From Clostridia bacterium (GTDB lineage Bacteria; Bacillota; Clostridia; Oscillospirales; Butyricicoccaceae): a stretch of DNA of 64,000 nt. Below are positions 17,247-29,260 of the stretch, piece after piece. Below the pieces are notes generated by a model. The model was given only the letters and a program-made list of their open reading frames with translations. It had not been told where the DNA came from and made no database searches. The stretch covers positions 1 to 64,000 of the forward strand of contig JAFQTO010000070.1 in the NCBI GenBank assembly GCA_017408985.1, given 5' to 3'. Numbering within the stretch: the stretch's first letter is position 1; each line of letters starts with the position of its first letter. A program made the translations under genes and the position numbers.

Positions 17247-17275
17247 TTGAAATATCCAAAACTTGGGTGTATAAT
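17247..17275 (+). promoter_or_regulatory. promoter of the pgk-tpiA-gpmI-eno operon
   Basis: TTGAAA (17247-17252), 17 bases, TATAAT (17270-17275), 30 bases before the pgk ATG. Confidence 0.8.
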
Positions 17276-17305
17276 AATTTGAGTATGATATAAGGAGGCT
17301 GTTTT

Positions 17306-18484
17306 ATGAATTATTCCAAAAAGACTCCCCGAGATATTTCCCTGAACGGGAAGAAAGTTCTCGTCAGATGTGATTTCAATGTCCCTATGAAGGACAAGAC
17401 TATACAGGATGACCGCCGGATCGTCTCCGCACTTCCCACCATCCGCTATCTGCTGGAGCATAACGCCGCAGTTATCCTCTGCTCCCATATGGGCAGACCC
17501 AAGGGCGAAGTCAACCCCAAATACTCCCTTGCTCCCGTTGCCGAGCGTCTCAGTCAGCTGCTCAAGCAGGAGGTAGTGCTTGCCTCCGACGTTATCGGTG
17601 AGAGCGCAAAGGCTGTCAAAGCCGCTTGCAAGCCCGGTCAGGCAGTCTTGCTGGAAAACGTTCGCTTTGATGCACGCGAGGAGAAGAACGATCCCGAGTT
17701 TGCCGCCTCTCTGGCAGAGGGTGTCGATCTGTTCGTCAACGACGCATTCGGTGCGGCTCACCGCGCTCACGCATCCACCGAGGGAGTATCCAAATATCTG
17801 CCCGCTTACTGCGGTTTTCTGATGGAGCGTGAGCTTGAGGTGCTGGGCAGCGCACTTGCCGCTCCCGCACGTCCCTTTACCGCCGTACTGGGCGGCGCAA
17901 AGATCTCCGACAAGCTGGCTCTTATCGAAAATCTGCTTCCCAAGTGCGACAACATCCTCATCGTGGGCGGTATGTCCTATACCTTCCGCAAGGCGCTGGG
18001 CGGCAATATCGGCACTTCTCTCTGCGACGACAGCAAGATAGATACCCTGAAGGCTCTGCTTGAGCAGGCAAAGGGCAAGATACAGATCCCCGTTGACACA
18101 GTCGTTGCCGACAAGTTCGACAATGACGCCGACCGTCAGACCGTGGCTGCAGGCGAGATACCCGACGGCTGGGAGGGTATGGATATCGGCCCTGCCACCC
18201 GTGAACAGTTTGCTCAGGTCATAAAGAACAGCGGCACCGTGGTATGGAACGGCCCCGCAGGCGTTTTTGAGATGAGCAATTTCTCAGGCGGTACAAGAGC
18301 TATCGCTCAGGCTATGGCAGACAGCAAGGCATTTACCATCATCGGCGGAGGCGACAGCGCCTCGGCAGTCGAGTTGATGGGACTTGCAGACAAGATAGAT
18401 CACATTTCTACCGGCGGCGGTGCTTCTCTGGAGTTTTTGGAAGGAAAGAATCTCCCCGGTGTAGCTTGCTTGGAGGATAAATAA
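17306..18484 (+). CDS. pgk: phosphoglycerate kinase
   Basis: Transfers phosphate from 1,3-bisphosphoglycerate to ADP in glycolysis. The 392 residues show the N-terminal substrate-binding motif VLVRCDFNVPM, the SHMGRPKG loop, the hinge and the C-terminal nucleotide domain with GGAKISDKL and GGGDSASAVE. TAAGGAGG lies 10 bases before the ATG. First gene of a four-gene lower-glycolysis operon. The usual partner gapA is not in the window, so it is encoded elsewhere. Confidence 0.98.
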   Translation: MNYSKKTPRDISLNGKKVLVRCDFNVPMKDKTIQDDRRIVSALPTIRYLLEHNAAVILCSHMGRPKGEVNPKYSLAPVAERLSQLLKQEVVLASDVIGESAKAVKAACKPGQAVLLENVRFDAREEKNDPEFAASLAEGVDLFVNDAFGAAHRAHASTEGVSKYLPAYCGFLMERELEVLGSALAAPARPFTAVLGGAKISDKLALIENLLPKCDNILIVGGMSYTFRKALGGNIGTSLCDDSKIDTLKALLEQAKGKIQIPVDTVVADKFDNDADRQTVAAGEIPDGWEGMDIGPATREQFAQVIKNSGTVVWNGPAGVFEMSNFSGGTRAIAQAMADSKAFTIIGGGDSASAVELMGLADKIDHISTGGGASLEFLEGKNLPGVACLEDK

Positions 18485-18486
18485 AA

Positions 18487-19251
18487 ATGGACAGACGTTA
18501 CCGCAAAGTCATAATAGCAGGAAACTGGAAGATGAACGTTAACCCCTCTGAGGCCAAGAAGCTGGCCAACGCGCTTCTTCCCTGTGCCGCTGTAAGAGAT
18601 ACCACGGTCGTACTTTGTGTTCCCGCAATCGACCTTACCGTAGTCAAGCGCGTTCTCCGTCAGAGCAGGATCGCCGTCGGCGGTCAGAACTGCCATTTTG
18701 AGGAGTCGGGTGCTTATACCGGTGAGACCTCGGCACAGATGCTGGCAAACGCAGGCGCAAAATACGTTATCATCGGTCATTCCGAGCGCCGCACTATGTT
18801 CGGTGATACGGACGAGGTCGTCCGCAAAAAGGTCGCCGCAGCAATCAGAGACGGTCTGCGTCCCATTATCTGCGTAGGCGAGAGTGAGCTTCAGCGTGAA
18901 ATGGGCATGACCGAGGACGTTATACGCAGTCAGGTCAAGAGTGCCGTCTACGGAGTCAGCGCCGATGAGTTCCGCAGGGTGGTATTTGCATACGAGCCCG
19001 TATGGGCTATCGGTACAGGCAAGACCGCCACACCCGAGGACGCAAACGAGATATGCAAGCTAATCCGCGCCTGCCTGCGCGAAAAGTACGGCGCACGTCC
19101 CTCCCGCGGCGTATCCATTCTCTACGGCGGCAGTATGAACGAAAAGAACGCACCCGCCCTGCTGGCTATGCCCCACGTGGACGGCGGTCTTGTCGGCGGC
19201 GCTTCTCTCGATCCCGACGCATTTGCAGCCATCGTTGCCGCTACCAAATAA
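18487..19251 (+). CDS. tpiA: triosephosphate isomerase
   Basis: Interconverts dihydroxyacetone phosphate and glyceraldehyde 3-phosphate. A 254-residue TIM barrel with AGNWKMN (catalytic Lys), IGHSERR (catalytic His), YEPVWAIGTGK (catalytic Glu and flexible loop) and the phosphate-binding YGGSMNEKN. It begins 2 bases after the pgk stop; GGAGG lies 10 bases before the ATG, inside the end of pgk. Confidence 0.98.
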   Translation: MDRRYRKVIIAGNWKMNVNPSEAKKLANALLPCAAVRDTTVVLCVPAIDLTVVKRVLRQSRIAVGGQNCHFEESGAYTGETSAQMLANAGAKYVIIGHSERRTMFGDTDEVVRKKVAAAIRDGLRPIICVGESELQREMGMTEDVIRSQVKSAVYGVSADEFRRVVFAYEPVWAIGTGKTATPEDANEICKLIRACLREKYGARPSRGVSILYGGSMNEKNAPALLAMPHVDGGLVGGASLDPDAFAAIVAATK

Positions 19252-19254
19252 GTA

Positions 19255-22382
<3,128 letters not shown>

Positions 22383-22386
22383 ATAC

Positions 22387-22415
22387 TTGACACGCACACT
22401 GTCATAAGACATAAT
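22387..22415 (+). promoter_or_regulatory. promoter-like sequence upstream of epsC
   Basis: TTGACA (22387-22392), 17 bases, CATAAT (22410-22415), immediately after the eno stop. Transcription would start inside the hairpin at 22419-22447. Confidence 0.5.
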
Positions 22416-22418
22416 ATT

Positions 22419-22447
22419 ATTACGCCCCGTAAGCTGCGGGGCGTAAT
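22419..22447 (+). terminator. terminator of the glycolytic operon
   Basis: A 10-bp perfect stem ATTACGCCCC / GGGGCGTAAT with a 9-base loop is followed by TTTTTC. Confidence 0.85.
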
Positions 22448-22470
22448 TTTTCACCCAAAGGAGCAACACT

Positions 22471-23271
22471 ATGCAAGACGCCATCAGAAAAACCGCACAG
22501 GCGCTGGAGCTTGCCAGAAAAAACGAGCCTCTTATCTCGGGCGAGCGCATTATGCCTGATAAAGAAGCCATAATTATGGTAATAGACCTGCTTCAGTCGC
22601 TGATGTTCCCCGGCTACTTCGGCAGGATAAAGAACGAGTATTCCATAGGTCATCTGCTCTCAAGTATGTGCTCTATCCTGCACACCCAGATCGTTGCATC
22701 CTCCGCACTCAGCGGATGCGAGCTTGACGCAGACGGTATCTGCACGGCTTTCGTGGAGCGGCTGCCCGATGTTCAGGATGCCCTGCTCCGCGATGCCGAG
22801 GCAGGCTACATAGGCGACCCCGCATCGGAAAACTGCGAGGAGATCATATACTCCTACCCCGGTCTGTACGCTATTTTCGTCTACCGCGTGGCTCACGAGC
22901 TGTACAAGCTGAAGGTTCCCTACATCCCCCGCATTATGACCGAGCACGCTCACAGCGTGACCGGTGTTGACATCCACGCAGGCGCGACTATAGGCAGAAA
23001 CTTCTTTATTGACCACGCCACGGGCATCGTTATAGGCGAGACCACCGTTATAGGCGACAACGTCAAGATCTATCAGGGCGTTACCATCGGCGCTCTTTCC
23101 ACCCGCGGCGGACAGAGCCTCAGAGGCAAGAAGCGCCATCCCACCATCGGCAACGGTGTTACCATCTACGCAGGTGCCACCATACTGGGCGGTGAGACTG
23201 TCATCGGCGACAACGTCACCGTTGGAGGTAACGCATTCGTCACCGAATCCATAGCAGCGAAAGTCAGATAA
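22471..23271 (+). CDS. epsC: serine O-acetyltransferase, EpsC type
   Basis: Acetylates serine with acetyl-CoA, the first step of cysteine synthesis. The 266 residues have an alpha-helical N-terminal region (1-150) and a left-handed beta-helix with hexapeptide repeats (about 165-260: GVDIHAGATIGRNFFIDHAT, GIVIGETTVIGDNVKIYQGV). The acceptor-site histidine region is FIDHATGIVIGE. The C-terminus stops at ITESIAAKVR-like TESIAAKVR, so the long tail that binds CysK in E. coli is absent. AAAGGAG precedes the ATG. Confidence 0.92.
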   Translation: MQDAIRKTAQALELARKNEPLISGERIMPDKEAIIMVIDLLQSLMFPGYFGRIKNEYSIGHLLSSMCSILHTQIVASSALSGCELDADGICTAFVERLPDVQDALLRDAEAGYIGDPASENCEEIIYSYPGLYAIFVYRVAHELYKLKVPYIPRIMTEHAHSVTGVDIHAGATIGRNFFIDHATGIVIGETTVIGDNVKIYQGVTIGALSTRGGQSLRGKKRHPTIGNGVTIYAGATILGGETVIGDNVTVGGNAFVTESIAAKVR

Positions 23272-23277
23272 CAAAAC

Positions 23278-23307
23278 ATCGGGTGTTTCCGTTCGGAAAC
23301 ACCCGAT
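23278..23307 (+). terminator. terminator after epsC
   Basis: A 13-bp perfect stem ATCGGGTGTTTCC / GGAAACACCCGAT with a 4-base loop is followed by TTCTTTTAC. It also lies between convergent genes. Confidence 0.8.
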
Positions 23308-23319
23308 TTCTTTTACCTA

Positions 23320-23586
23320 TTACACCGTATGCTTGACGCGGTCTTTTTCTTCGGCGGTCTTGGCATCGTTCCAGCGGCTCATATCGCCCACCAGATATCC
23401 CGTGATGCGGCGGATGCGCTGAAACTTCTGCGGCAAAAACTCATACTCAAGATCCACAAACTCGCCGTCAAGCTTGATATTGAGATACTTGAGCACCTTG
23501 CCGGGGTTGCCTTCTTTTACGTGGGAGATGTAGGCGTCGATTTCCGCCTGCTCAAGCTGCCCACCGATAACTTTTACATCAGTCAT
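23320..23586 (-). CDS. small protein similar to the NrdD C-terminus (glycyl-radical motif)
   Basis: An 88-residue protein. Its last 30 residues (RIRRITGYLVGDMSRWNDAK, then TAEEKDRVKH) align by eye with the C-terminus of anaerobic ribonucleotide reductase NrdD, where E. coli has a CGYLG radical glycine followed by RPFN.GKQEEVKRRVKH. The glycine neighbourhood is kept, but the NrdD zinc cysteines are absent: the protein has no cysteine at all. The first about 55 residues are unrelated to the NrdD barrel. I start at 23586 because GGAGG lies 7 bases upstream; the in-frame ATG at 23601 contains that site. Similar small proteins are known in Clostridia under NrdD-family names, without proven function. 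Confidence 0.7.
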   Translation of the reverse strand: MTDVKVIGGQLEQAEIDAYISHVKEGNPGKVLKYLNIKLDGEFVDLEYEFLPQKFQRIRRITGYLVGDMSRWNDAKTAEEKDRVKHTV

Positions 23587-23685
23587 TGTTCTTTCCTCCA
23601 TATATAGTTTATTTATGATAATACTATACCATATATTGTTTTGTTTGTCTACACTTTTTGTATAAAATATTTTATTTTTTTGGTA

Positions 23686-23714
23686 TTGATTTTTTTATTC
23701 ATATTTGGTATAAT
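23686..23714 (+). promoter_or_regulatory. promoter of metK
   Basis: TTGATT (23686-23691), 17 bases, TATAAT (23709-23714). Transcription would start about 14 bases before the riboswitch P1 stem. Confidence 0.8.
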
Positions 23715-23734
23715 GTGAAAAGACAATTGAACAG

Positions 23735-23866
23735 ACTTCGTTATCCAGAGTTGAGGTAGAGAGTTAGCTCAATGACCTCACGCCAACCTGAGTTTTTCAA
23801 GGTGGCTCCGCTAACAACGATAAGGAGTGAAACTGATATTAAGACTCCTTAGACAAGGGGTCTTTT
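23735..23866 (+). promoter_or_regulatory. SAM riboswitch (SAM-I clan) with terminator platform
   Basis: P1 is ACTTCGTTATC (23735-23745) with GATAAGGAGT (23819-23828). P2 is TGAGGT (23752-23757) with ACCTCA (23775-23780). P3 is GCC.ACCTGA (23782-23791) with TC.AGGTGGC (23797-23806). A six-base pseudoknot GTTAGC (23763-23768) with GCTAAC (23810-23815) matches the SAM-I P2-loop to J3/4 contact. The 3' strand of P1 (AAGGAGT, 23822-23828) can instead pair with ACTCCTT (23844-23850), which is also the 5' arm of a terminator (23841-23864, followed by T). So SAM binding favours P1 and termination, switching metK off. I see no stem corresponding to P4 of classical SAM-I. Confidence 0.88.
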
Positions 23867-23902
23867 CCATTGTACTAATAAACACAGAAAGGTGCATAAA
23901 CT

Positions 23903-25090
23903 ATGGCACAGAGAAAGCTTTTTACTTCTGAAAGCGTAACAGAAGGACATCCCGACAAGGTTTGCGACCAGATCTCCGATGGTATTCTGGACGCTATTCT
24001 GGCAAATGACAAGAACGCTCACGTCGCCTGCGAGACCTGCGCTACCACAGGTATGGTAATGGTATTCGGTGAGATCACCACCGACTGCTACGTTGATATC
24101 CCCGCAACCGTCCGAAACGTCATCCGTGATATCGGCTACGACGGCGCACATTCGGGTTTTGACTACAAGACCTGCGCAGTCTTATCCTCTATCGACGGAC
24201 AGAGCCCCGACATCGCTATGGGCGTCAACAACGCTCTTGAGAACCGCAAGGGCGGCGGTGACGTATTCGATCTCATCGGCGCAGGTGATCAGGGTATGAT
24301 GTTCGGCTTTGCAAACGACGAGACCAAGGAGCTTATGCCCGCTCCCATCACCTACGCACACAACATTACCCGCAAACTTGCCGAGGTAAGAAAGAACAAG
24401 ACCCTGCCCTTCATCCTGCCCGACGGCAAGAGCCAGGTCAGCGTTATGTACGACGAAAACGGCAACCCCGAGAGCATTGACACCGTCGTCGTATCCACCC
24501 AGCACACCCCCGACGTTGATATGAAGGATCTGCACGACGCAGTTATCGAGGAGGTCATCCTCCCCTCCCTGCCCAAGAAGCTGATCACCCCCAAGACCGT
24601 ATTCCACATCAACCCCACCGGCAGATTCGTGGTGGGCGGCCCTCAGGGCGACAGCGGTCTGACCGGCAGAAAGATCATCGTTGACACATACGGCGGTATG
24701 GCAGGTCACGGCGGCGGCGCATTCTCCGGAAAAGACCCAACTAAGGTTGACCGTTCCGCAGCTTACATGGCAAGATACGCAGCCAAGAACCTGGTCGCCG
24801 CAGGTCTGTGCCGCAGCTGTGAGATCCAGCTGGCATATGCTATCGGCGTTGCACGTCCCGTATCGATATCGGTTGAGGCATTCGGTACCTCCAAGCTCAG
24901 CGCAGAGGAGCTGTCTGCAATCGTCAACCGTCACTTTGACCTGCGCCCCGCCGCTATGATCGAGACCCTGGGTCTGCGCGCACCCATCTACCGCCAGACC
25001 GCCGCATACGGTCACTTCGGCAGACCCGACCTTGATCTGCCCTGGGAGCGCATCGACAAGGCGGAAGAGCTGAAACAGTATCTGAAATAA
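23903..25090 (+). CDS. metK: S-adenosylmethionine synthetase
   Basis: Makes SAM from methionine and ATP in the cytoplasm. The 395 residues are full length, with the signatures [12 protein letters not shown] (N-terminal ATP site), [10 protein letters not shown], and [26 protein letters not shown] precedes the ATG. The gene is directly controlled by the SAM riboswitch in its leader, a simple product-feedback circuit. Confidence 0.99.
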   Translation: MAQRKLFTSESVTEGHPDKVCDQISDGILDAILANDKNAHVACETCATTGMVMVFGEITTDCYVDIPATVRNVIRDIGYDGAHSGFDYKTCAVLSSIDGQSPDIAMGVNNALENRKGGGDVFDLIGAGDQGMMFGFANDETKELMPAPITYAHNITRKLAEVRKNKTLPFILPDGKSQVSVMYDENGNPESIDTVVVSTQHTPDVDMKDLHDAVIEEVILPSLPKKLITPKTVFHINPTGRFVVGGPQGDSGLTGRKIIVDTYGGMAGHGGGAFSGKDPTKVDRSAAYMARYAAKNLVAAGLCRSCEIQLAYAIGVARPVSISVEAFGTSKLSAEELSAIVNRHFDLRPAAMIETLGLRAPIYRQTAAYGHFGRPDLDLPWERIDKAEELKQYLK

Positions 25091-25110
25091 GCTCACATAA
25101 GAGGTTAGCT

Positions 25111-26088
25111 ATGATCAAAACCGTTGATCTGCATTGTGATACCATAGTCAAAGCCCACAGAGTCAAAGAGCCTCTGCGCGACAACGATCTGCACGTCAGC
25201 CTCAATAAGCTCCGGCAGGGCGGTGCGCTGGCACAGTGCTTTGCTATGTATATCGCCAAGCGCTTTGAGACCGAGCCCAGCCTGACGGGCGACCCGATGA
25301 TGGACAGATATGAAGTCATACTCAGCCATTTCAAAAAAGAAATGGCTGAAAACCGCGATATGATCAGGCAGGCGCTGACCGTTGAGGATATTACGGAGAA
25401 TGACAAAAACGGCCTGATAAGCGCCATCCTCACTATGGAAGAGGGCGCTATAGTCGGCAATGACCTGGGCAAGCTGGACAGATTCCACGCTGACGGCGTG
25501 CGGATATTCGGCTTTACCTGGAACTATGAGAATACCCTGGGCTACCCCAACTCCCTCGACCCCGAGATCATGAACAAAGGCCTCAAGCCTCTCGGCATCG
25601 AAGCTGTGGAGTACCTCAACAAGCTGGGCATCGCCATCGACGTGTCCCATCTCAACGACGGCGGATTCTATGACGTGGCAAAATACTCCAAAAAGCCGTT
25701 TTTTGCCACCCACTCCAATGCCCGCAGTCTGTGCGCCCGCACCCGCAACCTGACCGACGATCAGCTTCGTATTCTGGGCGAGACGGGAAGCGTGACCGGA
25801 CTTAACTTCTGCGACGTGTTTATGCGTCTCAAGAGCCCCGACGAGCCCCGCATCCTTCCTATCGGGGATATCGTGTGGCACGCCAAATATATCGTGGATA
25901 AAGCGGGCGAGGATGCGCTGGCATTCGGCTCGGACTTTGACGGCATAGACAACGAGCTGGAGTTTAAGGACGCGTCCGGTATGCAGCAGGTCGTGCAGGC
26001 GCTGAGCCGTCATTTTACATCCTCGCAGCTTGAAAAGATCTGCTATAAAAACGCCCTGCGCGTACTCAGAGAAGTACAGAACGTATAA
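25111..26088 (+). CDS. M19 family membrane dipeptidase
   Basis: Zinc dipeptidase of the renal dipeptidase family, 325 residues. Metal ligands are seen in VDLHCDTI (His-x-Asp), in the bridging glutamate of LTMEEGA, in FATHSNARSLC and in AFGSDFDGID at the C-terminal end of the barrel. No signal peptide is visible, so it is probably cytoplasmic and cleaves Xaa-Xaa or D-containing dipeptides. It begins 20 bases after metK with AGAGGTT upstream and probably shares its transcript. Confidence 0.92.
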   Translation: MIKTVDLHCDTIVKAHRVKEPLRDNDLHVSLNKLRQGGALAQCFAMYIAKRFETEPSLTGDPMMDRYEVILSHFKKEMAENRDMIRQALTVEDITENDKNGLISAILTMEEGAIVGNDLGKLDRFHADGVRIFGFTWNYENTLGYPNSLDPEIMNKGLKPLGIEAVEYLNKLGIAIDVSHLNDGGFYDVAKYSKKPFFATHSNARSLCARTRNLTDDQLRILGETGSVTGLNFCDVFMRLKSPDEPRILPIGDIVWHAKYIVDKAGEDALAFGSDFDGIDNELEFKDASGMQQVVQALSRHFTSSQLEKICYKNALRVLREVQNV

Positions 26089-26106
26089 AATCCAAACCCT
26101 ACATAA

Positions 26107-26137
26107 AACACCCCGAAAGCCGCGCTTTCGGGGTGTT
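26107..26137. terminator. bidirectional terminator between dipeptidase and clpE-like gene
   Basis: A 14-bp perfect stem AACACCCCGAAAGC / GCTTTCGGGGTGTT with a 3-base loop and T-rich flank (ATCTTTTTT) lies between convergent genes. Confidence 0.9.
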
Positions 26138-26144
26138 ATCTTTT

Positions 26145-28469
26145 TTATTCTGCGGTGACTTTGATCTCGCCGTTTTCGGCGGTGACGGTGACCTTTTTGA
26201 CGGGGTTTTGGTAGCGGCTGATAATGATAGCGGCGGCTTTGTCCTCCACCTCTTTTTCGATAATGCGGCGGAGGTTGCGGGCACCGTAGGTAACGGAGAA
26301 GCCTTTTTCCGCAAGCAGATTTTTTGCTTCCTCGCTCCAATAAAGCTCAAGGCCGTTTTTGTCCATCTGCAATTTCAGCTCATTCAGCATCAGGCTGCAT
26401 ATGTCCACCATATTGCTCTCACTGAGGTTATTGAAGGCGATTATCTCGTCCACGCGGTTGAGGAATTCGGGACGCATGATCTTCTTGAGTGCCTTCATGG
26501 TACGGTCCTTGTTGCGGCTGCCCGACTCAGTACCGAAGCCTACCGAGCCCGACGCTTCGTCCGAGCCTGCGTTGGAGGTCATAACGATAACGGCATTCTC
26601 AAAGCTGACGTGTCTGCCCTGAGCATCGGTTATCCTGCCCTCGTCAAGTATCTGCAGCAGAGCGTTGAGCACGTCGTGGTGTGCCTTCTCTATCTCATCG
26701 AACAGCACCACGCTGTAGGGGCGGCGGCGCAGCTTTTCGGTCAGCTGACCCGCCTCCTCATAGCCAACGTAGCCGGGAGGGGCACCTATCAGCTTGGACA
26801 CGCTGTGCTGCTCCATATACTCGCTCATATCAAGCCTGATAAGGGCATCGTCGGAGGCAAACAGCTGATTGGCAAGCTGCTTGACGAGCTCGGTCTTACC
26901 CACACCGGTGGGACCTGCAAAGATAAAGGAGATAGGCTTGCGCTTGTCGCTCAGTCCCGCTCTGCGGCGGCGGATGGCGGAGGCGATGCTGTCGCAGGCC
27001 CCATCCTGGCCGATTATCTTGCTTTTGAGACGGTCGCTCAGCTCGATAAGCCGCTTCTGTTCGTCCTCACGGATGCGGCTTGCGGGGATCTTGGTCCATA
27101 TCTCGATGACCTGAGCCAGATCGTCTATGGTAAGCACGGGGGGCGGCAGACTTCTCAGCTTGGTAAGCTGATCTTCTATCTGCATCATACGGCTCTTGTT
27201 CTCGGCTATCTGCTCGTATGTGCTCTCGGTCTGCTCGCCGCTTTCCATCTGCATCTGTCTCTCGAACCGCTCGTCAAGCTCTGCCTGAAGCAGGGGTATC
27301 TGAGCGATAAACGGTGAACGCAGATTAAGCGCCGAACAAGCCTCGTCAAGCAGGTCGATAGCTTTGTCGGGCATAAATCTGTCGCTGATGTATCTGTCTG
27401 CAAGATAGACGGCTTTGGCGATAATGCTGTCGGGCACGGTAACACCGTGATAGGTCTCGTAGTATATCTTGACACCGCGCAGTATCTCGGTGGTCTCGTC
27501 TACCGAGGGCTCGGAGATAACGACCGGCTGGAATCTGCGCTCGAGGGCGGAGTCTTTTTCGATATATTTGCGGTACTCCTTGAAGGTAGTGGCGCCGATG
27601 ACCTGTATCTCGCCTCTGGAAAGGGCGGGCTTGAGTATGTTGGCGGCGTTCATACCGCCCTCTGCATCACCCGTACCCACAAGGGTATGCACCTCGTCAA
27701 TGACCAGAATGACGTTGCCCAGAGCGTTGACCTCGTCAATAAGCTTCTTTACTCTTGCCTCGAACTGACCTCTGAACTGTGTACCTGCAACCAGTGCCGA
27801 CATATCCAGCAGCCACACCTCTTTGTCAAGCAGTCTTTGGGGCACCTGCTTGTCGGAAATGCGCTTGGCCAAGCCCTCGGCAACGGCGGTCTTGCCAACG
27901 CCGGGTTCGCCTATAAGGCAGGGGTTATTCTTCTGTCTGCGGTTAAGTATCTGTATGACCCTCTGTATCTCTGTCTCTCTGCCTATGACCCTGTCCACCT
28001 TGCCCTCACGGGCTTTTGCGGTCAGGTCGGTGGCGAAGGCTGAGAGGGTCTTCTTTTTTTCTGCCTGCTTGCGGCGTTTTTTGTCGCGGGCATCGGGAGT
28101 TTCCTCCTCCTGCTCCTGAGAGGGAGCGTTCTCTGCACGCTTGAATATGTTGAAGATAGACAGAGCGGGAGCGCGTGCAGGTTCGTCGGGGATCTCGTCG
28201 GGAGTCTCATCCTGAGACAAAGGCGCCAGCATACTGTTAAGCATCTCGGGACTTATCATCTCACCGCCCTCGCCGTTTTCCATAGCCTGACGGAGATCCT
28301 CCGGCGTTATACCGAAGCTCTTTATCATATTGGCAAAGGGCTGTATATTGAGCTCGGCGGCGCAGGCGGCACACAGACCCTCACGGGTCTTGTTGCCGTC
28401 CTTGTCGAGCTTGGTGATAAAAACTATTGCAGGGCCTTTTTTGCATCTTGCACAGGGTTCAAACTTCAT
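26145..28469 (-). CDS. clpE: ClpE-like AAA+ unfoldase
   Basis: A 774-residue two-AAA Clp ATPase. It has an N-terminal C4 zinc finger (Cys6, Cys9, Cys33, Cys36) instead of the double Clp_N repeat, which is the ClpE arrangement. A charged linker (about 80-140, rich in D, E and K) follows. AAA-1 has [10 protein letters not shown] and [13 protein letters not shown]; a coiled middle region (about 400-450) follows; AAA-2 has [11 protein letters not shown] and [11 protein letters not shown]. The loop SVGFG in AAA-2 matches the ClpP-docking tripeptide, so it should feed ClpP. No ClpP, McsA/McsB or CtsR gene is nearby, and no CtsR box is seen upstream. AAGGAG precedes the ATG. Confidence 0.9.
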   Translation of the reverse strand: MKFEPCARCKKGPAIVFITKLDKDGNKTREGLCAACAAELNIQPFANMIKSFGITPEDLRQAMENGEGGEMISPEMLNSMLAPLSQDETPDEIPDEPARAPALSIFNIFKRAENAPSQEQEEETPDARDKKRRKQAEKKKTLSAFATDLTAKAREGKVDRVIGRETEIQRVIQILNRRQKNNPCLIGEPGVGKTAVAEGLAKRISDKQVPQRLLDKEVWLLDMSALVAGTQFRGQFEARVKKLIDEVNALGNVILVIDEVHTLVGTGDAEGGMNAANILKPALSRGEIQVIGATTFKEYRKYIEKDSALERRFQPVVISEPSVDETTEILRGVKIYYETYHGVTVPDSIIAKAVYLADRYISDRFMPDKAIDLLDEACSALNLRSPFIAQIPLLQAELDERFERQMQMESGEQTESTYEQIAENKSRMMQIEDQLTKLRSLPPPVLTIDDLAQVIEIWTKIPASRIREDEQKRLIELSDRLKSKIIGQDGACDSIASAIRRRRAGLSDKRKPISFIFAGPTGVGKTELVKQLANQLFASDDALIRLDMSEYMEQHSVSKLIGAPPGYVGYEEAGQLTEKLRRRPYSVVLFDEIEKAHHDVLNALLQILDEGRITDAQGRHVSFENAVIVMTSNAGSDEASGSVGFGTESGSRNKDRTMKALKKIMRPEFLNRVDEIIAFNNLSESNMVDICSLMLNELKLQMDKNGLELYWSEEAKNLLAEKGFSVTYGARNLRRIIEKEVEDKAAAIIISRYQNPVKKVTVTAENGEIKVTAE

Positions 28470-28561
28470 CTTTACACTCCTTGGGTACTATTCATAAAAC
28501 GTAAGGTTAAAACCAAACTATATATTGTCTAAGCACAAGGCTGCAGATGCAGCCTTAAAAA

Positions 28562-29260
28562 TCAACCAAAAACTGTGGCGAAAAACCCACCTATAATACT
28601 CTGCTCCATAGTCTGTCTGGACAAAAAGCCCACCGACTCCTCGGGCGCAAACACTAACACGCCCCAGCACAAAAGTGTCACCGTGATCACGCCGGATATG
28701 AGTCCAAGCATAACTCCGCCCAGTGCATCCACGTCACGGATAACGGGGATGTCTGCCGACAGCAGACTGCAAACCAGTGAAACAGCCAGCTTGATAACGA
28801 TAAAAACAAGAATAAACGCCACGACGGGTGCTACTGCATTGGATGCCGCGTCGGACAGAGACGCCGCCAGCGTACCCGACGACTCCATCTGTGAAAAATC
28901 CGCTGCCGTTGCACCCATATAGTCCAGCACACCGTTTACGAGCTCGGCGGTATTCTCGTTGAGGCCCGAGCCCGTCAGGTCCAGCCGTATATCGTTGAGT
29001 CCTGCGGCGGCTTTCTGTGCAAGCTCGGTAAGCGCCTGCTGTACCTTGATGCCCGAGAACAGGTCATAAAAGAGCGGTCGTACAAATCCCACGAACAGAC
29101 CGGCCACTTTGACGCTGAGCAATCTTCCGCCGATATAGCCCAGCACCGTGCCTGCAATACCCGAGATGGATTTGAACAGTCCTCTTTTTGCACATATTGC
29201 CACGCTGAGGACCATAATAGCCAAAAGGATCAAATCTGCGATAATTCCGTAGTTAATCAT
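28562..29260 (-). CDS. CvpA family membrane protein
   Basis: A 232-residue protein with N-terminal helices (about 5-25 and 27-55: SVAICAKRGLFKSISGIAGT), a soluble amphipathic middle part (65-130), and two C-terminal helices (about 138-160, 185-210). The residues A.RGL...I and the layout fit the CvpA/colicin V production family, also found next to MutS2 or ZapA genes in Firmicutes. Its role is unknown. It overlaps the preceding gene by 8 bases and ends a seven-gene operon. Confidence 0.82.
   Translation of the reverse strand: MINYGIIADLILLAIMVLSVAICAKRGLFKSISGIAGTVLGYIGGRLLSVKVAGLFVGFVRPLFYDLFSGIKVQQALTELAQKAAAGLNDIRLDLTGSGLNENTAELVNGVLDYMGATAADFSQMESSGTLAASLSDAASNAVAPVVAFILVFIVIKLAVSLVCSLLSADIPVIRDVDALGGVMLGLISGVITVTLLCWGVLVFAPEESVGFLSRQTMEQSIIGGFFATVFG

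Noticed and set aside
28537-28556. Stem AAGGCTGC/GCAGCCTT between cvpA and the clpE-like gene
   Set aside because: No T-tract follows in the direction of cvpA transcription. It may be a weak terminator or part of an untranslated leader.
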